From positions 473,611-537,610 of the forward strand of contig JACDOC010000001.1 of assembly GCA_017656295.1 (NCBI GenBank): DNA of 64,000 bases, given 5' to 3'. Made by a program: the position numbers and the translations under genes. Shown here one piece after another: positions 35,183-43,492 of the stretch. Position 1 is the first letter of the stretch. Each line of letters opens with the position of its first letter. Source of the stretch: Bacillus sp. (in: firmicutes) (GTDB lineage: Bacteria > Bacillota > Bacilli > Bacillales > JACDOC01). The notes below the pieces were generated by a model, which had not been told where the DNA came from, searched no databases, and saw only the letters and a list, made by a program, of their open reading frames with translations.

Positions 35183-36025
35183 TTATCCTAAACCAATCGC
35201 ATCTTTTTGAAAAAAGGTTTGAATGTACCGCTGTATTTCGTTTGGTTTTTCTTCTGGCAGCAGGTGACCAGTATTTTCTAACACGACAAGCTGTGCGTTC
35301 GTTAAATCTTGGGCTAACCGTTCACCGACATGAAGTGGAACGACGCGATCTTCTTTTCCCCAGATAAGAAGACACGGCGTTTGAATACGATTTAACTCTT
35401 GTTTTGGTAAATCGCCTTCCCGGTCGCGAATCATTTTATTTAAGGCCACAAATATATCGTTTTCTAAAAACGGTTGGATATAGCCAAATACCATTTCATC
35501 ATCAATGAGCGAATGGTCACAGACACAATTTTGTAGTTTGGACAGAATGCCTTTTTTAGCTATATGAAATTTGACAAACAAATGAAAATACGGGAGGTAG
35601 CTTGAAAGGATAAGGGGGACTCGAGCCCTTTTCATATAGCTTGTACTACATAAGAGAACGCCTTTTTCAACGAAGGACGGCTCTAACGTCATCATGTTTA
35701 AGGCGATTTGTCCTCCCATGGAATGGCCGATGACATACGCCTTTTGAATGCCTAAGTAATCAAGCAGTTCTAAAACCGTTTTCGCTAAATTTTTATACGA
35801 ATACTTATATTTATCACATTTACCGCTTTTTCCGAATGGAGGAAGATCAATGGATATGACATTGTAATGGTCTGTTAATGAAGGAATCAGGCGCCGGAAA
35901 GTAAAACTCGATGAAAGAAATCCATGAATTAACACAACGTATTCGTCAGATAACGCTTTCTCGTATTTTTCATAATATACGTCAATATTGTTTATGTGTG
36001 CTATCTGTTCAATCGTTGCTGTCAT
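35183..36025 (-). CDS. yugF: YugF, alpha/beta hydrolase
   Basis: A 280-residue alpha/beta-hydrolase. The oxyanion-hole loop is HGFLSSSF (near residues 34-41), the nucleophile is in GHSMGGQ (near 100-106), the acid is probably in EDRVVPL (near 230) and the His in NTGHLLPEE (near 256). No signal peptide. The substrate is unknown; family members include lipases, esterases and C-C hydrolases. ATG at 36025 follows GGGAGTGA by seven bases on the minus strand. A minus-strand terminator for the gene upstream lies at 36104. Confidence 0.82.
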   Translation of the reverse strand: MTATIEQIAHINNIDVYYEKYEKALSDEYVVLIHGFLSSSFTFRRLIPSLTDHYNVISIDLPPFGKSGKCDKYKYSYKNLAKTVLELLDYLGIQKAYVIGHSMGGQIALNMMTLEPSFVEKGVLLCSTSYMKRARVPLILSSYLPYFHLFVKFHIAKKGILSKLQNCVCDHSLIDDEMVFGYIQPFLENDIFVALNKMIRDREGDLPKQELNRIQTPCLLIWGKEDRVVPLHVGERLAQDLTNAQLVVLENTGHLLPEEKPNEIQRYIQTFFQKDAIGLG

Positions 36026-36103
36026 TTATCTTTCACTCCCCCATGAAAAATTGTACTCATAGTATGCCCAATCCCGTCCTATTTCATTTTCGTGAAGAGC
36101 AGG

Positions 36104-36134
36104 TAAAAAAAAAAACACTTCGAATGTCGAAGTG
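36104..36134 (-). terminator. Minus-strand terminator downstream of the Xre gene
   Basis: CACTTCG and CGAAGTG form the stem, preceded on the plus strand by 11 A residues, which gives a U-tract for leftward transcription. Confidence 0.85.
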
Positions 36135-36239
36135 CCATACATAAAAAGATAACAAAGGGGGGAATACTAGAAAGCTTTGTATTTACAGAATATCCAGTTA
36201 ATACATGTCTTATACAAAAAAATACGAAAAAAAGAGAAA

Positions 36240-36605
36240 TTATTCGTTTTTTTCGTATTTAATTTCGTACAACATTTGCATAACGCGTAAGAAATCTTGT
36301 TCAGAGAACTCTTTTGCTTTACGTAAAATTAATTTTGCTTTTTTCGTTCCAATTTCTTTGATTAGTTGAACAATTTCCGGATCAATAGAAGTCGTTTTTT
36401 CTTGCACTTCATTCTCTAATAATTCTGAGGCGGGGACGTCTAAAACAGTAGAAAGACGTAAAATGGTTTGAGTGTCTGGAATATATTCTCCCGATTCGTA
36501 TTTTTCAATCGTTTGTGTTCCTAACCGTGCTTTTAAAGCTAATTCTTGCTGAGTCATCTTACGTTGTTCGCGAATCATCCGTAAATTTTCACCAAATTGA
36601 GACAT
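36240..36605 (-). CDS. Xre-family transcriptional regulator
   Basis: A 121-residue protein with an N-terminal Cro/C1-type helix-turn-helix (residues 4-58; recognition region LKARLGTQTIEKYESGEYIPD, shown as LKARLGTQTI and EKYESGEYIPD) and a helical C-terminal part likely used for dimerisation. ATG at 36605 is chosen for GGGAGGGA seven bases upstream; the frame to 36722 has no support. A 31-base palindrome centred at 36649 lies in its leader and could be its operator. The regulated genes are not evident; neighbours are yugF and an NSS transporter. Confidence 0.8.
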   Translation of the reverse strand: MSQFGENLRMIREQRKMTQQELALKARLGTQTIEKYESGEYIPDTQTILRLSTVLDVPASELLENEVQEKTTSIDPEIVQLIKEIGTKKAKLILRKAKEFSEQDFLRVMQMLYEIKYEKNE

Positions 36606-36633
36606 TCCTCCATCCCTCCCATGATATATACCT

Positions 36634-36664
36634 AAAAAGATCGAACGCCTCGTTCGTTCTTTTT
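36634..36664. promoter_or_regulatory. Palindrome upstream of the Xre gene
   Basis: CGAACG and CGTTCG flank a three-base centre, extended by AAAAAGA and TCTTTTT with a single mismatched pair. It starts about 29 bases before the regulator and could be an autoregulatory operator or a bidirectional terminator. Confidence 0.45.
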
Positions 36665-36748
36665 TAATAATTGGCTCTACCCTAAAATAACTATGGATAA
36701 CTTTTGTTATTATTTTATTCATCGATGTGCCAATTTTTATTGGTATGA

Positions 36749-36931
36749 ATGTCTGTTAAACGATACTGTTGATATGTATACATTACGCTTGTGGCGGACG
36801 CTTTCCGCGGGCAAGCCGCAAGCCGCTTCCCTCGCTACGCTTAAGTAAAGGTCTTGCGGCTTCTTGTTCCCGCTGGAGTCGCCGCCGTGTGAATAACTTT
36901 CTAAAAATCAACAATGACATATAACATAGCT
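36749..36931. mobile_element. MITE-like element, copy 2 (~183 bp)
   Basis: Aligns throughout with the element at 2355-2544, in the same orientation. The outer ends are decayed (TCTGTTA and TAACATAGC in place of GGCTCTGTTA and TAACAGAGCC) and about seven bases near the GGTGC spacer are missing. It lies between the Xre regulator and the 3' end of the NSS transporter gene, filling most of a 332-base gap. Confidence 0.75.
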
Positions 36932-36937
36932 AAATAA

Positions 36938-38281
36938 TTAAAAGAGCCCTAACGAATTTAAGAAAATAATGATAATACCAATTGGGGCGATATAACGAAC
37001 AGAGACATACCAAATTGTAAATAATGTGTGTTTCATCGTTGCCCCTTGCTTCATTTCGGCCCAAACTTGTTCGCGCGGAATTTTGTATCCGACAAAGAGT
37101 GAGATCAACAAAGCACCTAACGGTAAGGAAATATTACTAACAAAGTAATCGGCTAGATCGAAGAAAGTTTTTTCGAATAGGAGTGGCTTGGCAAATATAC
37201 CAAACGATAAGGCGCTTGGAATACCAGCAATAAAAATCAACAGACCGGAAATCCAGGTAAATTTTTTACGCTTTCGTTGTTCGGATTTCGTTAAGACGGC
37301 GACCACAATCTCTAGCATCGATATTGAGGATGTGAGTGTCGCAAATAGTAACAGAACCATGAAAATAAAGAAGAAAAAGCCTCCAAACGCTAATTCGTTA
37401 AACACGGCTGGTAAGACAACGAAGACAAGACCAGGACCGCTAGCTGGCTCAAATCCTAGTGCGAAAACGGCTGGAAACACAACCAGGCCTGCTAAGAATG
37501 AAATAAAAATATTTAAGACGGCGACCGACGTGGCCGATTTTGGTAAGTTTTCTTCTTTGCCTAAATAAGAAGCGTAAGTTACCATGACTGAAACACCCAC
37601 ACTTAACGCAAAGAAGGCTTGTCCAAGAGCAAGTAATGCCGTTTGGCCATTTAAGTAACTAAAATCAGGAACTAGAAGGAATTGAATCCCTTCCATCGCG
37701 CCATCGAGCGTTAACGAGCGTATGACTAATACTAAAAATAAGATAAATAAGGCTGGCATCATATAACGGCTCGCGCGCTCAATTCCTTGTTGAATACCAC
37801 CTTGAACGATAAGGATCGTTAGTACTAAGAAGATGAATTGAGCAAGTAGTACTTCCCATGGATTACTGATAATAGAACCAAAAAGTTGATTATATTCTTC
37901 TTGTGTCTTTCCGATTAATAAGCCACTTAGACTTCGAAGTAAATAGGAGACAATCCACCCGCCGACAACGCTATAAAAGGACAAAAGGACAAAGGATGCG
38001 ACGACTCCTAAATATCCAACCCAATGCCAAGCGCTATTCGGTGCAATTTTTTTGTAGGCACGAACAGCATCAGTCTGGGCATGGCGACCGATGATAAATT
38101 CTGCTAACAACACGGGCGCCCCAATTAGAACGGTGAACAAGATAAATAAGAAAAAGAATACGCTGCCACCGTTTGTTCCTGCCATGTAAGGGAATTTCCA
38201 AATGGCCCCTAATCCGATGGCAGAACCAGCTGCGGCTAAAATAAAGCCGATTTTTGACGACCATTGTTCTTGCTGATTCAT
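36938..38281 (-). CDS. Sodium-dependent transporter of the NSS family
   Basis: A 447-residue membrane protein with about 11 transmembrane segments, homologous to bacterial neurotransmitter:sodium symporters (LeuT, MhsT, TnaT). The unwound first helix and sodium site show as AAAGSAIGLGAIWKFPY (residues 13-29), and the sixth-helix site as LALGQAFFALSVGVSVM near 217. It probably takes up an amino acid with Na+. Start ATG at 38281. The mobile-element copy abuts its 3' end and no terminator is visible there, so the element's hairpin may serve as one. Confidence 0.85.
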   Translation of the reverse strand: MNQQEQWSSKIGFILAAAGSAIGLGAIWKFPYMAGTNGGSVFFFLFILFTVLIGAPVLLAEFIIGRHAQTDAVRAYKKIAPNSAWHWVGYLGVVASFVLLSFYSVVGGWIVSYLLRSLSGLLIGKTQEEYNQLFGSIISNPWEVLLAQFIFLVLTILIVQGGIQQGIERASRYMMPALFILFLVLVIRSLTLDGAMEGIQFLLVPDFSYLNGQTALLALGQAFFALSVGVSVMVTYASYLGKEENLPKSATSVAVLNIFISFLAGLVVFPAVFALGFEPASGPGLVFVVLPAVFNELAFGGFFFFIFMVLLLFATLTSSISMLEIVVAVLTKSEQRKRKKFTWISGLLIFIAGIPSALSFGIFAKPLLFEKTFFDLADYFVSNISLPLGALLISLFVGYKIPREQVWAEMKQGATMKHTLFTIWYVSVRYIAPIGIIIIFLNSLGLF

Positions 38282-38410
38282 AATACGACTCCTTTACTTA
38301 ATCATTAATTTTTTACATGTTACTATGAATTTCATTAAAAGTATAGTCATTCTTTAAAATTTGTTCAAATAAATTTTGAAATTTCCGATAACTATCAAAT
38401 GATAGGTTTT

Positions 38411-38439
38411 TTGCTTACTCTACCCAACTATGATATAAT
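38411..38439 (+). promoter_or_regulatory. yugI promoter
   Basis: TTGCTT and TATAAT are separated by 17 bases, with TG one base before the -10 (extended -10). Confidence 0.65.
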
Positions 38440-38488
38440 CTACAATTGTCGATAACGGTGAAAAAACATATATTGTAGGAGTGTTTCC

Positions 38489-38866
38489 ATGACTGAAAAA
38501 TTAGAAGTAGGAACAATTGTAACAGGTACTGTGACCGGTATTCAACCGTATGGTGCTTTTGTGGAGCTTGATAATCAAACACAAGGGCTTATCCATATAT
38601 CGGAAATCAGCCAAGGGTTTGTGAAAAACATTCACGACCATGTAAAAGTTGGCGATCAAGTAAAAGTAAAAGTTCTTTCCATTGATGAGGACGGGAAAAT
38701 TAGTTTATCCATTCGGGCGGCTCAAGCAACTGGCAAAAAGAAAGTAGGGAAAAAGCGCCAAGGAAGCGTCAAAAATGAAACACCACAGGCCGGCTTTAAC
38801 ACGTTAAAAGAAAAACTCCAAGAATGGATTGAACAATCACAACGGGAAGATTTGATTAAAAAATAA
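38489..38866 (+). CDS. yugI: YugI, S1-domain RNA-binding protein (general stress protein 13)
   Basis: A 125-residue protein with a single N-terminal S1 domain (GTIVTGTVTGIQPYGAFVEL then GLIHISEIS, residues about 8-50) and a basic, flexible C-terminal tail (KKKVGKKRQGS). YugI/GSP13 is a ribosome-associated RNA-binding protein in Bacillus. TAGGAGTG precedes the ATG. A good promoter lies 50 bases upstream and a terminator after the stop; it is a single-gene unit. Confidence 0.87.
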   Translation: MTEKLEVGTIVTGTVTGIQPYGAFVELDNQTQGLIHISEISQGFVKNIHDHVKVGDQVKVKVLSIDEDGKISLSIRAAQATGKKKVGKKRQGSVKNETPQAGFNTLKEKLQEWIEQSQREDLIKK

Positions 38867-38889
38867 CCGCTGTGATTACGGGTTTTGTT

Positions 38890-38922
38890 AGCTGTAACCA
38901 CTTATTTGGTTGCAGCTTTTTT
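38890..38922 (+). terminator. yugI terminator
   Basis: AGCTGTAACCA and TGGTTGCAGCT form an 11-bp stem with one G-U pair, followed by TTTTT. Confidence 0.88.
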
Positions 38923-38972
38923 AATTGGTATATGAAATCTTAAAAATGAATAACATCTTTCTAAGAAAGGAT

Positions 38973-39000
38973 TTGACAAAAATAATCATCATGTTAAGAT
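38973..39000 (+). promoter_or_regulatory. Promoter of the thiamine operon
   Basis: TTGACA and TAAGAT spaced 16 bases, with TG one base upstream of the -10, about 40 bases before the TPP riboswitch. Confidence 0.65.
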
Positions 39001-39040
39001 AAAAAAGACAACAGGAATTATAATTGAATACATTCATTAA

Positions 39041-39135
39041 TTCCACTAGGGGTGCCTTTAGATAGGCTGAGATCAAAGTGTGCCTTTGAGACCCTTAGAA
39101 CCTGATCTGGATCATACCAGCGTAGGGAAGTGGAA
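39041..39135 (+). promoter_or_regulatory. TPP riboswitch (THI element)
   Basis: The conserved core is present: CTAGGGGTGCC, GGCTGAGA, ACCCTTAGAACCTGATCTGG (39091-39110) and the closing CAGCGTAGGGAAGTGG. Outer helix P1 forms between CCACTA and TAGGGAAGTGG ends. It is followed by an intrinsic terminator, so it should lower transcription of the thiamine operon when thiamine pyrophosphate is plentiful. Confidence 0.96.
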
Positions 39136-39198
39136 GTGTGGAATGGTTGACATCGTTTGTCATCCATTTATGTGATGTACTTGTATGGGATACAATCA

Positions 39199-39236
39199 CC
39201 ACTTTCCTTATGTTGGTAAGGAAAGTGGTTTTTTTA
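39199..39236 (+). terminator. Riboswitch-controlled terminator
   Basis: CCACTTTCCTTA and TAAGGAAAGTGG form a perfect 12-bp stem followed by TTTTTTT, between the TPP aptamer and tenA. Confidence 0.9.
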
Positions 39237-39307
39237 TTGGAAAAAACGCAGTTTTGGGCCCACACTGTGTTTTTCATACATGACACCTGACTAAGGGGGA
39301 GAAAAAT

Positions 39308-40003
39308 ATGTCATTTTCAAAGACGCTTCGGCAAGAAGCAGATGGCCTATGGGAAGCAAGCTTTCATCATCCTTTTGTGAAACAGCTTGGGGATGGAACG
39401 CTTAATTTACAATGTTTTCGATACTATGTACTGCAAGATGCGTATTATTTAGGTCACTTTGCGAGAGTGCAAGCGCTCGGAGCAGCAAAAGCCATTGATT
39501 TACCTACTACCGCTCGTATGGCACATCACGCACAAAATACGTACCAAGCCGAGCTCTCGTTACATGAGCGTTTTGCAAAGCAATTAGGAATTACGGAAGA
39601 AGAGAAGGCTTCGATGATGCCAGCTCCGACTGCTTACGCGTATACGTCCCACATGTATCGGGCGGCGTACGAAGGTCATTTAGGAGATATTGTGGCTGCC
39701 ATTTTGCCATGTTATTGGCTTTATTACGAAATTGGTGAACGGCTAAAAGATTGTCGACCAGATGAGCCCATTTATCAAGAATGGATTGCTGCTTACGGGT
39801 CGGAATGGTTCCGTCAACTCGTAGAAGAGCAGATATCACGACTTGATGCGATTGCGGAAGTAGTAACGGAAGCGGATCGCCAACGAATGAAACAACATTT
39901 TCTAATTAGCAGTCATTATGAATATTTATTTTGGGAAATGGCGTACACATTAGAATCTTGGCCAATGACAGGAAAGGAGAAGGAACAATATGCAACACTC
40001 TAA
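39308..40003 (+). CDS. tenA: TenA, aminopyrimidine aminohydrolase
   Basis: A 231-residue TenA/thiaminase II protein that hydrolyses aminomethyl-pyrimidine, a thiamine breakdown product, to HMP so that the pyrimidine can be reused. The catalytic Cys is in AILPCYWLYYEIG (near residue 138) and the acid in EYLFWEMAY (near 205). Start ATG follows AAGGGGGAG. First gene after the TPP riboswitch and overlapping ykoE by 14 bases. There is no thiC in the window, which fits a salvage route for the pyrimidine. Confidence 0.92.
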   Translation: MSFSKTLRQEADGLWEASFHHPFVKQLGDGTLNLQCFRYYVLQDAYYLGHFARVQALGAAKAIDLPTTARMAHHAQNTYQAELSLHERFAKQLGITEEEKASMMPAPTAYAYTSHMYRAAYEGHLGDIVAAILPCYWLYYEIGERLKDCRPDEPIYQEWIAAYGSEWFRQLVEEQISRLDAIAEVVTEADRQRMKQHFLISSHYEYLFWEMAYTLESWPMTGKEKEQYATL

Positions 40004-40577
40004 ACAATTAAAATTAGCTGACATTTTAACAACGATTGTGATTGCGATAGTTTTTGGGATTGTATATAAACTGTGGGGACCGTTTTACTACTTTGTAAAA
40101 CCATTTGGACTTCATCTCGATCAGCTGATTTACGGTATGTGGTTCATTGCCGCAATTGTGGCGTTTTTAATTATTCGTAAACCGGGGGTCGCACTGCTAG
40201 CGGAAGTAGCCGCAGCATCAGGGGAATTTATTGTTGGGTCGGAATGGGGACTTGAAGTTTTACTATACGGATTTTTACAAGGATTGTTTGCCGAAGCGGT
40301 GTTCGCTATTTTCCGTTACAAACGTTTCAATGTATTTGTTGCTTCATTAGCGGCCATTAGTTCCACATTGGCTTCTCTGATCATGGATTTATACAAAGGG
40401 TATATTGATGAGTTAGCGCTATGGAATTTAATGCTATTTATTGGTGCCCGCTTTGTTGGAGCTATTTTGATTGCCGGAATTTTCGCTTATTGCTTAGTGA
40501 AAGCGCTGGAGGCTACTGGGGTTACGCAACTTGTACGACCAGCTTCTACTGAGGATTACGAGGCATTAGATCGATAG
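39990..40577 (+). CDS. ykoE: YkoE, substrate-binding (S) component of an ECF-type HMP/thiamine transporter
   Basis: A 195-residue membrane protein with five or six hydrophobic segments, matching YkoE, the substrate-specificity subunit of the YkoEDC energy-coupling-factor transporter. It likely binds hydroxymethylpyrimidine or a thiamine precursor at the outer face. Overlap with tenA suggests translational coupling, and ykoD starts 11 bases after its stop. Riboswitch control supports the assignment. Confidence 0.88.
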   Translation: MQHSKQLKLADILTTIVIAIVFGIVYKLWGPFYYFVKPFGLHLDQLIYGMWFIAAIVAFLIIRKPGVALLAEVAAASGEFIVGSEWGLEVLLYGFLQGLFAEAVFAIFRYKRFNVFVASLAAISSTLASLIMDLYKGYIDELALWNLMLFIGARFVGAILIAGIFAYCLVKALEATGVTQLVRPASTEDYEALDR

Positions 40578-40588
40578 AAGGTGAACAT

Positions 40589-42040
40589 ATGAAACCGGTT
40601 TGTTCTGTCCACAAGTTACGACTGAAATTTCCAGGGACCGATTCCCTATTTTTTAAAGATATAACTATATCCATTTCCAAAGGAGAAAAGGTCCTTTTAC
40701 TAGGTCCATCAGGTTGTGGAAAATCAACGTTGCTTCAAGTATTAGCCGGCTTGATTCCGCGGACGATTGAAGTTCCGATGAAGGCAGAAAGCATCCAAAC
40801 TCCGGCCTCATGGGGCTATGTGTTTCAAGACCCCGATTCCCAATTTTGTATGCCCTATGTCGATGAAGAGCTCGCGTTTACCTTAGAAAATCGATTGGTA
40901 CCTCGTGAACAAATGGCTGACCGGATTAAAGAGTTGCTTCAACTCGTCGATTTGCAATTAGATACTCCCCACACACCCATTCAAAAATTATCCGGGGGAA
41001 TGAAGCAACGGTTAGCCATCGCTTCTGCTTTAGCAGGAGACCCGGACGTACTATTTTTAGATGAACCGACCGCTATGATTGACCCGGAAGGAACAGAAGA
41101 AGTATGGCGGGTGTTAAAACACGTTGCTTCGGAAAAAACGATCATCATTGTCGAACATAAAATTGACCTGATTTTGGATTGGGTGGACCGTATCGTATTG
41201 TTCAACGAACATGGTGAGGTTATCGCTAATGGTCCGGCAAAACAGATATTTCAACAGTACCAAGAGACGATTGATCAACACGGTATTTGGTATCCGGGCT
41301 GTTGGGATCGATATCAGGCAAAACGTTCGAACAAACGGAAAACGGTATCAACCACCGAAATTCTTCGACTCGAACAGTTTCAAGGATTACGAAACAAGCG
41401 GATACACATCGAGGTGGAGAAAGCGGTTGTTTATCAAGGAGAATGGATTGCCATTACCGGAAGCAATGGAGCGGGGAAAAGCACATTACTGCAAGCGATC
41501 ATTGGGTTCATTCCAACAAAAGGAACATGTATTTTTCGAGGTCAAACGGTACACAAAATGAAACGAATGTATGAACAAATCGGTTTTGTGTTTCAGCAAC
41601 CTGAATTTCAATTTGTCACTAATTCCGTCTACGACGAATTGGCGTATGGCCTTCGATTGCAAAAACGACCAGAAGTGGAAATAGAGCCGATCGTCCACAC
41701 GCTTTTAGAACAATTCCATTTAAACGGGCTTTGCCATCAGCATCCGTATCAATTATCCGTTGGGCAAAAACGTCGCTTAAGCGTTGCCGCTTCCATCGTA
41801 CATCACCAACCGTTGTTGCTGTTAGATGAACCGACGTTTGGTCAGGATGCGCAAAATACGTTTGCCTTATTAGAACGGTTAGAACACCTTCGGGAACAAG
41901 GGACGACCATTCTTATGGTGACGCACGATACCCATATTGTCGACACATTTGCAACAAGACGATGGGAAATTACTAATGGCCGATTGGTACGTGATGAGCC
42001 AATCCATCGTCCAACGAAAGAACTTGTCGGAAGTAGGTAA
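40589..42040 (+). CDS. ykoD: YkoD, fused double ATPase of the ECF transporter
   Basis: A 483-residue protein with two ABC ATPase halves. First half: Walker A GPSGCGKST (near residue 39), signature LSGGMKQR (near 134), Walker B LFLDEP. Second half: Walker A GSNGAGKST (near 291), signature LSVGQKRR (near 389, third residue V instead of G), Walker B LLLDEP. The linker is basic (KRSNKRKT). It couples ATP hydrolysis to uptake through YkoC and YkoE. Confidence 0.92.
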   Translation: MKPVCSVHKLRLKFPGTDSLFFKDITISISKGEKVLLLGPSGCGKSTLLQVLAGLIPRTIEVPMKAESIQTPASWGYVFQDPDSQFCMPYVDEELAFTLENRLVPREQMADRIKELLQLVDLQLDTPHTPIQKLSGGMKQRLAIASALAGDPDVLFLDEPTAMIDPEGTEEVWRVLKHVASEKTIIIVEHKIDLILDWVDRIVLFNEHGEVIANGPAKQIFQQYQETIDQHGIWYPGCWDRYQAKRSNKRKTVSTTEILRLEQFQGLRNKRIHIEVEKAVVYQGEWIAITGSNGAGKSTLLQAIIGFIPTKGTCIFRGQTVHKMKRMYEQIGFVFQQPEFQFVTNSVYDELAYGLRLQKRPEVEIEPIVHTLLEQFHLNGLCHQHPYQLSVGQKRRLSVAASIVHHQPLLLLDEPTFGQDAQNTFALLERLEHLREQGTTILMVTHDTHIVDTFATRRWEITNGRLVRDEPIHRPTKELVGSR

Positions 42041-42052
42041 GGAGGATTTCTT

Positions 42053-42847
42053 ATGAGATGGGAATTGACCTATCGGGAAACGTGGCTCCATCAAATGAAC
42101 CCAGCTGTGAAACTGCTGGTTATGCTCTTCTTTTTTATTACTGTGTTGTTCATTCATAATCCAAACGTGTCGTTTTACATCATGGTAGGATGTTTACTCA
42201 TGTTCGTTTTATTTACGGGCTATCGTTGGAAACACCTTCTCATGTTCCTCCTTCCTTTTTTGGTTATTTTTATCTCAACGTCCACGTCGATGATGTTTTT
42301 CGGCAAAGGCGAAACCACTTGGTGGAAATGGGGACTGATACACATCACAGAGGAAAGCTTTTATCGTGGGTTGCATTTAGGGTTTCGTGCCCTTACGTTT
42401 GCCTTGCTCGGTTTAACGTTTTCTTTAACAACAAGACCAGTGTATTTGTTCTATTCGTTAATGCAGCAGCTAAAGCTAAAGCCGAAATATGCCTATAGCT
42501 TTTTAGCAGGGGCCCGACTTATTCCAATCATGTTTTTGGAATTTCAAACGATTCGGCAGGCTTTAATGGTAAGAGGAGTCATGAATGAAAAAGGAGTCAA
42601 AGCGTTTGTCGAGCGCATGAACCGATACGCGATCCCTTTGCTTTCACAAAGCATTCGACGGGCGCAACGATTGGCGGTAGCGATGCAGGCGAAAGGATTT
42701 TCAGAAGAGTCAGAACGAACGTATTATTACGAAATGAAAATCAACAAACATGACGTTCTTTTTTCTTTTGGTATGCTCGTCTTTACTCTGCTTATATATT
42801 TCATGGCTGTTACCTTTCCGTGGTTCCCGATGACCGATGTCCGCTAG
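42053..42847 (+). CDS. ykoC: YkoC, transmembrane (T) component of the ECF transporter
   Basis: A 264-residue membrane protein of the CbiQ/EcfT family with five or six hydrophobic segments. A cytosolic coupling region lies near residues 165-225 and contains the Ala-Arg-Gly type signature (ALMVRGV and AMQAKGF), which contacts the ATPase. AAGGAGG precedes the ATG. Together with YkoE and YkoD it forms a complete transporter. Confidence 0.9.
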   Translation: MRWELTYRETWLHQMNPAVKLLVMLFFFITVLFIHNPNVSFYIMVGCLLMFVLFTGYRWKHLLMFLLPFLVIFISTSTSMMFFGKGETTWWKWGLIHITEESFYRGLHLGFRALTFALLGLTFSLTTRPVYLFYSLMQQLKLKPKYAYSFLAGARLIPIMFLEFQTIRQALMVRGVMNEKGVKAFVERMNRYAIPLLSQSIRRAQRLAVAMQAKGFSEESERTYYYEMKINKHDVLFSFGMLVFTLLIYFMAVTFPWFPMTDVR

Positions 42848-42859
42848 AGGTGAGAAAAA

Positions 42860-43492
42860 TTGGAACAAGAATTGCATGTCATTACGACCGGCCAGCAACA
42901 AAGTGCGGAGATTGTCGAGATTGTAGCCCACATTCATCCATACGTGGATACGATTCATTTGCGGGAAAAGCAAATGACGGCGAAAGAGTTAGGTAACCTT
43001 GTCTCCTCTTTATTAGATCAAGGCGTTCCCGCTTCCAAAATGGTCGTGAATGACCGTGTTGATGTGGCGGTTGTTTATAGTTTGAAAGGGGTACAACTTG
43101 CTTACCATAGTTTAGACGTTAAACGAGTCAAGGACCATTTTCCATCTTTACAGGTAGGTTGCTCTGTTCATTCGTTGGAAGAGGCGCTGGCGGCCGCTCG
43201 CCACGGTGCTGATTATTGTGTGTATGGTCACATTTTTCCAACGGCGAGTAAAAAGGGGTTACAACCACGAGGAATTCAAGCGTTGACACAGATTGCTAAC
43301 GAAGTACCTATCCCGGTGATTGGGATTGGAGGAATTACAGTTGAAAACGCCGTGCACGTTCTGAATGCGGGAGCAAAGGGAATTGCCGTGATGTCGGGTG
43401 TGTTTTTGGCAAAAGATCCTGTAAGTGCCGCAAAAGCATATACACGGTTACTAAAAAACTGGAGGGCCAAACATGGAAAACAAACGATATGA
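42860..43492 (+). CDS. tenI: TenI, thiazole tautomerase
   Basis: A 210-residue (beta/alpha)8 protein of the ThiE/TenI family. It keeps the phosphate loop (GIGGITVENA near residue 156) and YGHIFPTASKKG (near 121), while the pyrimidine-binding residues of ThiE are less evident and a separate ThiE is encoded at the operon end. TenI aromatises the thiazole product of ThiG. The start is TTG at 42860, five bases after AGAGGTGAG. It overlaps thiO by 20 bases. Confidence 0.87.
   Translation: MEQELHVITTGQQQSAEIVEIVAHIHPYVDTIHLREKQMTAKELGNLVSSLLDQGVPASKMVVNDRVDVAVVYSLKGVQLAYHSLDVKRVKDHFPSLQVGCSVHSLEEALAAARHGADYCVYGHIFPTASKKGLQPRGIQALTQIANEVPIPVIGIGGITVENAVHVLNAGAKGIAVMSGVFLAKDPVSAAKAYTRLLKNWRAKHGKQTI

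Noticed and set aside
39095..39286. A 63-codon minus-strand frame over the TPP riboswitch
   Set aside because: The sequence is fully explained by the aptamer and its terminator on the plus strand.
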